The translations under genes were made by a program, and so were the position numbers. The notes beneath the pieces were generated by a model, which made no database searches, had not been told where the DNA came from, and saw nothing but the letters and a program-made list of their open reading frames with translations. From positions 2,537,001-2,601,000 of the forward strand of contig NC_134685.1 of assembly GCF_024713945.1 (NCBI RefSeq): DNA of 64,000 bases, read 5' to 3'. Below, piece by piece: positions 1 to 13,369 of the stretch. Numbering within the stretch: the first letter of the stretch is position 1; the number at the start of each line of letters is the position of its first letter. The DNA comes from Dermatophagoides farinae (Eukaryota; Arthropoda; Arachnida; Sarcoptiformes; Pyroglyphidae).

Positions 1-3000
1 CTTCATCATCACCATTTGTTGTTGTTGTTGTTGTTGTTGTTGCAGTAGTTTTATCACCCGTATTATTATTCAATGAATCAAATGTTTCTTTTTCTTCATT
101 TGAATCAGAATCTGATTCACTACTTGTATTAGTATTAGTATTAGTAGTAGTAGTAGTAGTAGTAGTATTCTTTATTTTTTTCGTTAATTTGGCATTAATG
201 ATTCGTCTTTTAGTATTATTGTTGTTGTGATTATTATTATTATTATTATTTTTACTTTTATTTTGATGATGATGATGATGATTATTATTATTATGATGAT
301 GAGTGATGCCAATAATATTATGAGTGGAAGATAAAACTTTTTTCAATTTATAAAAATACAACAATACATGACATAGTGTTGGATGATTTGAACATTGTCG
401 TAATTCATTGGATGCAGCATGAAATGGTTCCAATAATTTGATCAATATGGCTATCAATTTAAAATCAATAGATTTCATATCATTCTTATCTTCAATCGAT
501 TGGCTATTATCGTCGATCGCTTTTAATAGTTCATATTTACCAATCCAATCTACATCATATTGATTAGCTTGTTCAATTGTTGATTGTAAATTCAAACGAA
601 TGGCAATTTCATGGCACGAATCGAATAGATCCAATAATGGATTCATAGAATCATCATTACAATTATCATTATCGGTAACAATGGCTAACGATTCCTCTAC
701 CACTTTATCTACAATATGAGCCATTGAACTTAGACATACGGATACGCCACCAAATTGACCACCATGTGATACGAATGTAAATTTACTCAATTTCTTACGA
801 TCTTGAAGTCCATAATCATCTAGGGTACGTGCAACAAATCGATTTATATCAACAACCATACCGGATGCTGAAAGAATTGCTTCAGTCAATTGCCAACGTG
901 AATCAACATAATACACAGACATTATACAGGCATCATTATCCGAATCACAGACCAATGCAGAGCCTGGATTTTCCTCAAGATTCGTATTGACATCCGATCG
1001 AATACGTTCCAAACATTGTCGATATAATTGTAATTGATAGGATTGTAATTGTTCCAGATCAGGTGATTGTGCTGGCAGATGATTTAAACAAGATGATAAT
1101 GTTGTTGCAAGATTTAAAAGTTGTGGCTGTTGATATAATTGTTGTAAAACTTGTTGAGTACATAAACGAAGATGAGATTGCAATATAGCCCTAAATGAAT
1201 CACTAATTATAGATTGTAATGGTACTAATTCTTCAGCACAGAATTGTACAAGTCTTTCACGGAGATCTTGACGAATATGTTGTACATTTCGTTGACCATT
1301 CATCATTGTGGTTGTAGCCGTCGTTGTCGTTGATGATGATGATGGTGAATTATAGCCATTATTATTATTCGATGATGATCGTGGATGTAACATTGATTGT
1401 GATGATGATGATGACGATGATGATGATGAAGATGGTGATGGTGATTTTGTTGTCATTGTGACCGCTATACCGCCACCATTCGATATTAATGATCTTGCAT
1501 CCGTTGTATGATGATGAATTAAATGGCTATTACCAACAACACCATGTGATTGATTTTTAAATTTTTTCTTTGGTAATGCTGGATGTATGGTAATATGTGC
1601 TCCTGTTTGATTTGTTAACGTTGTGGTTGTTGATGGTGATGATGATGCTGATAATAATGTTGCTGATGTATCATTCAAATTTAAATGATTACCAACAAAT
1701 GATGATTGTCGTCCACCTCCTGTCATCGAGGTGGCAGCAGCTGAGGTTGGTAAATCTTTTTTCATTCGTTTCAACATTCGTGGTGTCGTTGAATCAGCAT
1801 CCGTTATATTGAATGTTGTATTACCACCACCATTCATTGAATTGGATCGATTATTATTCGTTGATTGTACTGGAATATTATTATTTGTTTTTGGTTTTCT
1901 ATTAGCTGGTGTTGAATTTGGAAATAATAAAGAAAAACAATGATGACGACGCATATGTGATGTACCGGTTATTTGGCCATGATAACGTGTTAAAAAATGA
2001 CATGTTTTACATTGAACAATGCCAGTAAATACATGATTATCTTTATAGGCAACTTCTTGAAATAATGCCCATACATCAGATGATGAACTTGATGCACGTG
2101 GTCTTACATAACATTCACCTGCTTCTAATTTGGCACGAATCTCATCCACAGCTGGAAATGATCTACTTAATAAATGAATGAATGAATGGTAAAAAAAAAT
2201 TAAAATCAAATAAATTCAAAAAAATAGATATTCAACAAACCTATTCATCGTTTTCACTGATGTAATTGGTCTACCAACTTTACGTTTTTGACTATTTGAT
2301 GAATGATGTTGTTTTTGTTGTTGCTGTTGTTGTTGTTGTTGTTGCTGTTGATGATGATGATGATTCTGAATTGTTAAATGTGGACTTAATGATTGTTGTT
2401 GTTGTTGTTGATGATGATGATGCTGTACAACATTATCAATGGCCATTTTAGTCATTGTCATTGTACCAGTAGCATATCCATTACCACCACCATTTTCAAT
2501 ACCCATTTTTTGTTCCATTTGTTCTTCTTCACCATCCGATAGTACGGTTAATGTTTGCAATACTGGAACTAAATAATTCATATTCAATCAGCCAAACCGA
2601 AAAAAAACAAAACAAAACAAAACAAAAAAAAACATTTTTCAATTATTATAAGATCCAAAAAACCAAAAATTCAATAATAAACAACCAATAATGAAAACCG
2701 CCTACAATTGAATTATTACAATTCAATTTGAACATTGTGACAACAGCAACAAAAACCGGAAATTTTCATTTTTATTCATCTTTAACACTGTTCACTCACA
2801 TCATTCATTTACACACACATACACACATATACATTTCGCGATGATTGGACATTGACCGACAATGGCAATCATCCATAACAATTTTTTTGTTTCTGCCATT
2901 TTTATTTCCGTTATAAATGATCAAAAATGGCCAACCATATTTGCAACCAGTAAAGCAAGCAAGCAAGCCAGCCAGCCATCCAATCAAACAACCAACCAAC

Positions 3001-5999
3001 CAACCAACAGGGGAGAGAGGGAGAAAAAAAATGTCCGCCCTTATTTTTTTTTTTTTTGGAATATCGGCAATTTTAATTTGTTTAAAAAAAATTCCATCAT
3101 CATCATGATGATGGAAACTTGTTTGTTCCAATGCTATATGAGGAAACAAACAAACAAAAAATTCCTATTTAAAAACAATTTACCATGATGATAAACCAAA
3201 ATGTCGGAGGTCGTCGTGTCGGTCATCACACACACACACACGGACTGTGTGCATGATAAGCGACCGACACTTGTACATATGAGTCATATACCCATATAAA
3301 ATGCATAGATAACAGAAAAAAAATACAACTGGGACCTCGAGAAAAGAAAAAATTTACGGGGCCATAATAATAATAATAATCATCATCAGTCAGTCAGCCA
3401 TCATGATGATCAAATGTTAATACCAGCCAGCCGGTCATAGCCAGAACGAGAGAGAATTGAAAATTTCGGGGTTTGGCTCAAAACTGGAATCGACCCTGGT
3501 CAAAACATTACTATCTTTCACTCTAGCTATCATCATCATCATTTGATTTTGGGGTTGGCCCTGCACATTACGAGAAAATCAAAACCCGAAAAAAGTTTCA
3601 TCGTCGTCATAGTCGTCGTTGTTCGGTCTAATCATCATCATCATAATCATTTTCATCATGATGAAAGTCAAAAATTATTACCACAGACACACATAAACAC
3701 ACACACACACACACAGGATACATGACCGAACTTGGCCGTGCCAAGCTTACTACGAAAAATAAAAACACAAGAATAATTAACTTTGAAAAACATCGAGGTC
3801 AAATCATCATCAACGAAAAAAAAAAAATAAAAAAATGTTTAAAGATTGTCGAATGAGGTATAACAGCAGCAACAAGTTGTAGTGGTGGTGAGAGTAAAAA
3901 AAGAGAAAGCACGAGAACACGAAAACACGAGAACGAGAGAGAGGAAAAGAAAAAAAAACCCGTGTTACTTGGAATGATTGGAAACGAAAAAAAAAAAAAA
4001 ATTTTTTTTTTCATTTTTGTGGCCGTTTGGAACGAAAACTCAATAGCCCGTTTCACATATAGACAGATAGTGAAAACATACCACCACGGTTGAATACACA
4101 CACACACACCACCAACGCACATTTCTTGTTGTTTCTATAAAGAATAGAAAATAGAGAAAATATAGAATTCAATCAATGAAATAAACATGTGCATGTGGTA
4201 AAGTTCGGGACAGCTGCAAATTCGGGTATCACTATTTTATTTTAGAATTGAATTTTTGGTATATATGTGTGTGTGTGTGGGGTGTGGACCAAATGTCTTT
4301 TTTTTTTCTTTCTCTCTCTCTCTCTTTTTTTTTTGGTACAATTTTCGTTGCCTTCTGGGCTAATTTTTTTTCGAAAGCAAAAAAAAAAAATGGTCATCAG
4401 AATAAACATTCGAAAAGGAAATATAGAAAGAGTTGAAGATCATCATCTGGTCGACGTCGTGATTGTCCGAAGACCTTGAATCATTGTCGAATGAACATTG
4501 TAGTTGTCTTTGTTTTGTTTTGTCCATTTTCAAATCGACAATTGTTGGTTCGGATAACAACAACAACAACAGTCCGAAATGGCCATTTTTTTTCCTCGAA
4601 TGCCCAGCATGTGTGTGAAAATGTGTCCAATATTTAAGCTCGTTCTTTGCATAATATTTATCTATGATGATGATGATGATGATTATACAGGGCAAACAAA
4701 TACAAAAAACATCATACAAGAAAACAAAATTCATAAGAACCATTTGATTTGTTCGTTGTTCTCTTTTCAAAGTAAAAAAAAAATTAAATTTTCTTTATGA
4801 TAAACACCATGAAACAATGTGAATTTTGCCACGTTTTATTATATATAACGATAATCTAGTAGTGTGTCGGGTCAAACATACACATATATTGATATTGTTA
4901 ATGATGATTGTTATCAAATCATGATTAAATCATGGATAGTTTGTCCATGATAATGATGATGATGACCATCACACAAACACACACATAGACCAAATGATCC
5001 ATTATCATCATCAAGATGATATTCAAATTCAAATGGATAGATATATCGATCAATTTATCAATCAAGAAAAAAAAATAAAAAATAAAATCACATCATATTC
5101 ATTCATTTATTCATTCATTAAAAATGAAAACCAAATAATGATGATGATGATGATCAATATCATGGTAGTAGTATCAAATAGTAGTAGTAGTAGTAGTTTG
5201 TTATTATCATTTAATCAAAAAAAAAAAAAATGATTGAATATTATTGCATGGTATGGTATGTCCCTCAATATTATTAAACACACACAAACACAAACACATG
5301 ATAATGATAATTGTCTGGTATTTGCATCATCATCATCATCATCATCAAAAAAAGGTATAGTGTAGTACATTCTCTTTCATCAAATCAAATTATTATTATC
5401 AAATCGAATTGATTCATAATTCGATTCGATCAAAATTGAATAAATGAAAAAATAGAATATATACTACGATTCAATAATAAATCAATTCCATTTTCATCCA
5501 CAGTTACAATTATTATCATTTTAATAATAAAAAATATATACTCTGAAGGCGTATCACTATCATCATCATCATCATCATCATCACATCCAAAAATACTAGA
5601 TATTTAAGATCAATGATTAATTGATTTGATCAAACTCACACAATACACAGACACACATATAGACAAATGATAGATATTACGTACATCACACACAAATAAA
5701 AATAAAAAAAAAAAAAAAATTATCAGCTGAAACGAAAAGAAAGTGAAATAAAAACGACGCAATTCTAATATAATCGTTTTATATTTTAAAAATTGAAAAT
5801 TTTACCCGGAAATATTATCCAAATGAATTTAGAACAGGAAAAAAAAGACATTATGAAAATTGTCATTTTTATACCTTTCTCTACAATTATGAAACTTACC
5901 CATTGGCCATGGATGTTGTGGACTAGTGTCCGGTGATGATTGTGTTGACATGATTATCGTATTCAATTGATTATTATTAGTCGATACAATTTCAGTCAT
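1..5999 (-). CDS. BED zinc-finger, hAT-transposase-derived protein (ZBED/DREF-like), 3' end outside window
   Basis: Probable nuclear DNA-binding protein derived from a hAT transposase. Three coding exons were read on the minus strand: 5999-5900 (33 codons plus one base, donor GTAAGT), 2568-2241 and about 2165-1, which stays open to the window edge. The start is the ATG at 5999; a second in-frame ATG follows 15 codons later. Exon 2 carries H and Q runs and ends with the basic KRKVGRP, a partial AT-hook look-alike. Exon 3 begins with a BED-type finger at about residues 172-219: a DVWALF aromatic start, then CKTC and, 19 residues on, HMRRHH. Further on, LVQFCAEELVPL and YYVDSRWQL match hAT-transposase landmarks, but the segment expected to read V-T-D-N in active enzymes reads FVSHGG, so catalysis is probably lost. 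S-, N- and T-rich linkers follow. ZBED/DREF kinship is inference; BED plus hAT is more secure. Confidence 0.72.
2569..5899 (-). other. First intron of the BED/hAT-derived gene
   Basis: This 3.3 kb interval lies between donor GTAAGT (read at 5899) and acceptor TTTAG (ending at 2569). It keeps the reading frame of the BED protein, since a split GTT valine codon is restored. It holds only simple repeats: A/T tracts, CA/TG runs, CAT/ATG triplets, CT runs near 4312-4325 and a CAT run at 5552-5582. Short open frames inside are low-complexity, and I see no internal exon. The length is unusual next to the 50-120 bp introns elsewhere in the window and suggests regulatory content. Confidence 0.6.
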
Positions 6000-8685
6000 A
6001 ATTTATATAATATAAAGGAAATTTTTTTTTTGGTAAATTCGAATGTCATGAACAATTCGGTAAATGATGATCAGTCTGAAAAAAAATTGATGACGATGGT
6101 TGATGAAAATTGATGATGACGATGATGTCGAATAAAACGGGTAAAATTCAAAGTTTAGTCATCATGTTTCATCATGATCATTGTGATCAATTAATTTGTC
6201 AACGAAAAAGAAAAAAAAAATTTTTTTTTCAAAAATCGTTGATAAACGATTAGCTGGATTTATGACATTTTTTTTTCTTTCGTTCCATCACACACACACA
6301 CACACACGGACAAGCAAACAAATACGACGACATCAACAAGTGGTGGTGGTGGTGGTTTGATAGTTTATTTATTTTATTTTTTTTTTTTTTGTTATTTTTT
6401 TGGTTCGATGAATTTCGATTTACTATACAATCAAATTCAACAACAACATCAACAACTGATGATGATTTTTTTTTTTGGTGGTGGTGGTGGTTGGTGGTTG
6501 TGTTGTTGTAGTAAAAAAAAAAGATGACGAAACTTATTACGACAACCGACGACGACGACGACAAAAAATTATATTTCAAACAAAAAAAAAAACTGACAAA
6601 AAAATAATATGCAGGCAGGCAGTAAATACACACACACACACAAATGGTCTATGGATTTTGTTGTTTTTTTCTCTGGTTTGTTGATGTTATCATCATCATC
6701 ATCATCAATCTCGACAATTCAATATTTCAATTCACATATATATATATTATACAGAAAAAAAATCTCAGTAGTAGTAGCTGCTGGTGCTGGTGTTGCGGCT
6801 GCTGCTGTTGTAAATGAATGAATGGAAGAGATGCCTGTTATTTTGAAAATGAAAAAAAAATTATTAGTTATTAGACACCCGAAAAATCAAAATCCAGAAA
6901 AAAAATTGAAAATGAAAATTTGCCATCATTGTTATCATCTCAATCATCATCATCATTAAATTATATCATTGATTGAAAATGCCCTCACAATGAGTGGATA
7001 AAAAAAAACGGGATGGTTATGTTGTTGTTGTTGTTTTTTATATATTCCGTTGATATCAAAACACACACACACACACGCTTATCATCAACAGAGCAGGAAT
7101 GGCAAATGATGATCGAAGAATAAAATATGGTGGTTGAAGAACACAAAACCGAACCACGGCCAATCTTTTTTTTTTCTCGGGACCCACACACACACGCACA
7201 CACACATGCTGAATTTTTATTGATTGCCACTATTGCCGTTGTCGTTGTTGTTGTTGTTGTTGTTGTTGGTTGTTGATTGTTGGTGGTGGTCCATGATCTT
7301 CAAAATAACAAAAAAAAACAGTAATTTTCATTTTCTCTCCATTCCTCTCTCTCTCTCTCTCTGGTCCCTGTTTTTTTTTGGATAATGATTGATAATATCA
7401 TCATCATTATCAACCATTCATTTCATTGATTGATAATGCTACTACCACTAATACCACCAAACAAAATATCATCATTAATATTAACCACTACTAACCATTT
7501 ATATTATATTATATATTAACCACCATCAAGTCAATTTACCAATTTGCTAATTTTTTTTTTGTTCCAACTCATATAGTCGCATTGAAAAATACATACACAT
7601 GCTACAAGTGTTTGATTATATTTTGGCTAAAAACACAACAAAAAAAAAAAAAACCAAACACACGCAAAACACAATTTTTTTTTGAAAAATAACAACGGAA
7701 AATTTACGGGTAAATTTTCTTTTTCCGAATTATTGTCGTTGTTTGGTCACACAAACACACACACAAAAAACACGTACGTTTTTACACAATAATCGAATGT
7801 GGTAAAATAATGGTGGCGGTGGCGGCGGCGGTGGTGGTGGTGGTGGTAATGACGATGATGATGATGATTAATATCGATGTGGAAAACTAACGAAACAAAA
7901 CGAAAACGATGATGATGATGATGATGATGATGAAAAAAAAATATCGCAACAAGGACGCATTTTCCAAAATTCAAGTCTTTCTTTCTCTCTCTTTTTTCTT
8001 TATTTCTTTCTTTTCCGAATTCCTCTTTTTCTCTCTTTTTTTTCAATTTCACCAATCTGTGTGTGTGTAACGTGTTGGCTATTTTTTTTTTATTGTATAT
8101 GTTGTATATGCGCGCGCTTTACGTTTTTTTTTCTATTTTCATTCAATATCCCGCGAATATTTTTTTTTTTTGTCATTCTTAACAGCAACAACAACAACAA
8201 CAACTTGTTGAGCTTTATTTTTTATTCGATCGGATCGACGACGATGATGATTATGATGATGATGATGGTCCGATGTGTCCAAACAAAATTCGTGTTTGTC
8301 GACGAATAAAGATGCGGATGATGACGTATTTTTTTTTTTGCTCTCAACAACATTGAAAAAAAAACCACCGCTTTCTCTTTCTTTTTTTTTTTTTTTTTAC
8401 TTTCACTTGTTGTTTTTGTTGTAAGAACGATTTTTTGCATTCACATTTGCAAGAGATGCTGTTATTGAAATTTTTTTCTTTTTTTTACCATTTATTACAT
8501 TTGTCGGTCGATATCGGTTGTGTGTGTGTGTGTGTGTGTATGTTGGACAACTGGATAAAAAAGTTGGTAGTGGTGGCCAAATGAATGAATGGCCATTTTT
8601 TTTTTCTCAACATAATCATCATCATTGCTGCTGCTGATGATGATGATGATGATGTTGTTGCTGTTCAATGTTAACGATAATGGTC

Positions 8686-8757
<72 letters not shown>
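8686..8757. repeat. (ATG)24 microsatellite
   Basis: An uninterrupted 72-base ATG/CAT trinucleotide array, the longest perfect triplet run I noticed in the window. It lies in non-coding DNA about 2.7 kb upstream of the BED gene. It produces long S, I or M runs in artefactual reading frames. Confidence 0.95.
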
Positions 8758-8759
<2 letters not shown>

Positions 8760-10527
8760 AACAAAAATTGAGTTGCACGAGTCGGATGAATAGATGTTGG
8801 ATGAATATTTCTTAATATCAAACAAACAAACAAAAAAATGATGATGATAAGAAGAAAATTTTTCAACATCAACAACAACGAAAAAAAAACGGACAAAATG
8901 AATTTCGAAATGAATTTTTTGGTGGTCGTTTTTTTTGTTTCCATTCCCATTCTCTTCTTCTCCCACTGAAAAAAAAAATCAAACGATCAAAACATTCGAA
9001 TCTTATTCTATTTCCACCTTGTTCGGTATTTTCCCTCCAAATATCTTTCTATTCACAATATAAATAAAATGTATTATTACATAAATTATCATCATCATTT
9101 ACATTTTAATCAAAAAAAGTAAAAAAAAAAAACCAAAAACAAATCATATTTAGCCATTCATAATGAAAATGATATTATCATCATCATCATCATCATTGAT
9201 GGCCATCATTTAAAGACATCCCGTTTCGTTTACGTTGTTGAATTTTGATGGCCATGGCAACAAACCAACAACAACAACAACAACAACACACACACACATA
9301 GATAAAACATAGTCCAACGGTAGTGGAAATAGCGTTACTCAATTCGAATTGTTCGAAATAAACAGAAAAAAAACTTGTTATGTGTGTGTGTGTGTAAATT
9401 GGCCATTCAAATCGTGGTTGTTTGTTCGTGGACAAAATTTTTTTTCTCTTTTTTTTTGATCAAAATTGTATATACCGTGATGATCATCATTTTGTGATGT
9501 CAATCATAATATATCATTTTAATTCATTTTCCATGATGATGGTTAAATATTATAAAAAAAAGGGAAATCAAAAATGGCCGTTCCGTATTGACATCAAAAT
9601 CAACCAAGCACCAAGCAGCAGTAGCAGCAGCAGGTGGTTCATTGCATACATTCCCGAACAAATCGGTGACAATCATCAATTGGATATATTTGCGGCATAA
9701 ACAGATGTGAATAATATATATTGATCGGAATATCTATAAATCATTTTTTTTTTTTGATTTTCTCGGCCACCACGACCTTGTCAAACCCTATTGTTCTATT
9801 TGGGAGATATTTACAGTTATTTCTATTCTACCATAAAGAGAAAAATTTTTGTCCAATTCAAATTCTCATCCGTCATGATTAATAAATGTTTCCAAATTAT
9901 GGTGTTTGAAAACAACAACGACAAACATACGATATAGAAGCCACAATTATGTGAGATGGAGATCTGAAAAGGAAACGTCATATATATCGACGAGACAAAA
10001 AATATTAAAAGTGAAAAAAAATTTTCATTTTTGTTTTGTTCATCAAATTTTCGTTTTTGATATGTGCCGTTTTTGATATTTGCCCACGCCCGTATGTTTG
10101 TGTGTGTGTGTGTGTGTGATCACCATCCATCCATCCATCCATCCATTTTTATTCGTCGAATATTGTTTTTCTCTTTTTTTTTTGTTCATTTTCGCTTACA
10201 CTTGTATTGCTGTATTGTATTTGCTGGTTTGGACGAAAAAAAAAACAGATATCATTTGAATCGGTCGCTTGATGACGACAATCGAATATAGAAAAAATAA
10301 AAAAATAGTCGATTGCCTTGAATGCCGAGAATGGCGTTTTGTATGCATATGTTGTGTGTGTGTGTGTATGCCAATGTGGATGGACTATTGGATTTTTTTT
10401 TGTTGTTGTTGTTGTTGTTGGATGATGGTCGTCGGTTTGGTTTGGTTGCAAAAAAAAAAATTAAAAAAAATGTTTCCTGTTGCCGTTTTACTTTTCCATT
10501 CATTTATCAAATCTTTTTTTTTAATAC

Positions 10528-10619
10528 TATCGATACTATCGATATAATCGAAAAATATGTTTATATTCGAATGTTGAGAATATAAAAATTGCTATATTTG
10601 CTTTATATAATTATCGATA
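10528..10619. promoter_or_regulatory. Cluster of three TATCGATA (DRE-type) sites
   Basis: TATCGATA occurs at 10528-10535, 10537-10544 and 10612-10619. This palindrome is the DNA replication-related element bound by the BED-finger factor DREF in Drosophila. Two copies one base apart and a third within 92 bases are unlikely by chance, but AT-rich sequence raises the background. It lies between the BED/hAT gene and the clathrin-like gene, so it may mark the distal promoter of either. Function in this organism is inference. Confidence 0.4.
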
Positions 10620-11116
10620 ACCGATTTTTTTTTTTAATTATTCCGAAATTTTTCTCTGATATTGATTGTCAAACAATCAATTTTTTATTTGTAATTTACG
10701 TAATGAATGGCGAAAAAAAAAACAAAATAAAACAAAAACGGACGCGAACGGAAAAATTATTTCCACTCACACTATCACTCATTCATTCACTTGTTTTTTC
10801 TAGTCATTAAAAACCAACAACTTGTTATTACGATTTCCGTTCATGATTTTGATTATGAAACGACGACGACGAACAACGACGACGACGACGACGACAATCA
10901 TGAACGACAATCCAATTAATTTGGTTTTACCACCACCACCACCAACCATCATCAATAGCAACTTACCACAACAACAAATTGTTGATTTTTCATTCGAAAA
11001 AAAAGGGAAATGGATATCAATTTCATCACCTCCCGTATCCTGTGTTGTTATCTTTCGGCCATTATCTTGTTTTTTTTGTTCTATTTTCTTTGCCGTAAAA
11101 ACGGTATCCGGCCATC

Positions 11117-11144
11117 AAAAAAAAAAAAAAAAAAAAAAAAAAAA
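11117..11144. repeat. 28-base poly(A) tract next to a CA run
   Basis: A continuous A tract of 28 bases runs directly into a short CA repeat. No retroposed gene copy is recognisable upstream, so I read it as a simple repeat rather than a retrotransposon tail. Confidence 0.85.
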
Positions 11145-13355
11145 CACACACACACAAAATCAAAATAAAACCGGATGACCACATCAAACGTATGTGTGTG
11201 TGTGTGTGTATTTTTTGTGGGGCCTTTTTGTTTTCTTCACTACAAAACTCTGTAATAATTTATTCAAATCGAAATCGATCAATTTATTTTTCCTTATGAA
11301 TATATATCTCATCATCTCATTGATGGTGAAATAAAAAAACAAACAAAACAGATAAATAGCTGTCAATGAAAATGAACTAATTAACGACAAACGGCGGTCT
11401 TAATAATACCGGCTGTATTCACACATTCGAGGAAGTGCAACCACCACCACTACCACCAACGCCGCCACCACCACCACATCTGCTAGTTTCATTTCATTTT
11501 TTTGTTGCTCTCTTGCTCCCTCCATCCCCTTCCGCTCACACTTTGTGAGTAAAAAGTAAAAAATCAAGTGTGCCGTCTTGAAAGTGAAATGAAACAAACG
11601 AAAACAAAAAAAAGGTCAACCTCGAAATACCAATTTTTTTGTTTTTATCGAAGATGAAAACAAAAAACCGTATTCGTACCGAACTTCAAAAAAAAAATCA
11701 AAATCAAACGAACAAACTCTTCACCGTGATAAACTCTGTGATGATAATTTTCAAAAAAAAATTGAATTGAATTAAATATATCGAATGAGGGGAAAAAAAC
11801 AACACTCGAGGCTTCGCGTACACACACATTTTTCACTGCTTTTGGCATTGAGCATTTTTTTTTGCAAATTTTCGTCGTTGTTGATTTGAGAGACTTGCAT
11901 ATAATGGCTCTCAACAATTTTAGCATTTTTTTTTGTCTTTAGTTTTCGAGTTCCAAGATCAATTTCCACATCATACTCCCGCCGCGCCATCGTTGTCTTT
12001 GAGTTGAAGAAAAAAAAATTTTTTTTTTATGAGAGAAAGTTTGCCAATGAAAATAACGGGCACCACACCGAAGAAATAATAATCACATGGTAATGTTAAT
12101 GTTAAAAATTTCCAACAACAACAACACACTCGACTTGATAAGTTCAACTTGTTCAGTTTGGTTCATGGACACAAATTGAAATTGCGAAAAAAAAAACTGA
12201 ACTGAAATATCGTGTTCCACCATCACATACACACACACATAGGCGGGCGTATTTTGGAACAACAACAATTTCTTCGGCAAACTTTCTGGAACGAGTTTTT
12301 TTTTTTTTTTGCTGACTTTGAAATGAAATGAAATGAAAAAAATTAGCAACAAATATGGCTTAGTTTCTTGTTTTTTGTTTTCTCCAATTTCTTCATGTTA
12401 TTTGTGTACGTAGTACACGCACCACGTACACGTTCGGAACTTGAACATTTTTGCAAGCCCGATTTTTTTTGTTCTTGTCGCTGATTTTTCATTTTATATT
12501 TATTTATTATGGATGGATGGATGACATTCGACAAATTACATTTACGTTTATTACGGCGGGGCCCATTTTTTTTTGTTTTTGTTTTTTTGTTTTAACAAAT
12601 AGCAGCTGCTGTCATTATCTATGTTTTTTTTTTGTTTTTTGTTTTTCTTGATGAAAAATTCAAGCTGTTCCACAACGGACAAAACGGTGTTCTATACACA
12701 CACACACACATGCACGCATACACAAACACATATCCTAATCGCTTCAACGAAAAAAAAGAAAAAAAAAATGTTCGAGGGCAAACACACCATACACGTTGTT
12801 CCCGAGACACACACACACATACACACAAAACGATAATATCAACTCGTCGTCGATTTTTGTTAGTTGTTTCAGGTCATGACGAACAACTATTTTCTCAAAT
12901 TTTTCATTCCATTCAATTCGGTCGAATTTTTTTTTTTGATGGAAATCATCAAAAACATGATGTTGATGATGAGAAAAAGGGAAATGGAAAAATGTGTGTG
13001 TGTGTGTGTACGGTGTAAACTCCCACATCTCTGTTGTTGTCGATTTATCATATATTTTTTTTGTTATTGTTGTTGAAACAAAACAAAATGTAGAAACAAG
13101 GTTATGGGATTAATTTTTGTAAAAAAAATGATGATGATGAATTTAAACTTCGGTAACTTGTTGCGCGAATTTGAATTTGAATTTTTTTCGTTTGTTGATA
13201 TTCGATACAACACAATATTGATTGATTGATTGATTGATTGATTAAACAATGGCCATTGTGTGTGATATGGTAAGTAAACTTTTTCTATTTTTTGGACGGA
13301 ACATGATAATTGTCAAAAAAAAAATTAAAAAATTCGAATCAATTAGCATACAACG

Positions 13356-13369
13356 TCGCCATCTAGTGA
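13356..13369 (-). promoter_or_regulatory. CTCF-like core motif
   Basis: On the minus strand this reads TCACTAGATGGCGA. It fits the CTCF core consensus CCASYAGRKGGCR at every position except the first. It sits 1.1 kb upstream of the clathrin-like coding start, in the interval separating two divergent genes. Assignment rests on one motif match only. Confidence 0.35.

Noticed and set aside
2862-3188. Open frames of about 100 residues in the first intron of the BED gene
   Set aside because: They consist of K, N, Q and F runs from simple repeats and have no splice-compatible neighbours or recognisable domains.
8622-8966. 114-residue minus-strand frame with long I and H runs
   Set aside because: It is created by the (ATG)24 array; the serine-rich frame on the same strand is another phase of the same repeat.
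10822-11178. 118-residue frame with T and P runs in the upstream interval
   Set aside because: It ends in a poly(A) tract read as lysines and a CA run; composition follows the repeats, not a protein fold.
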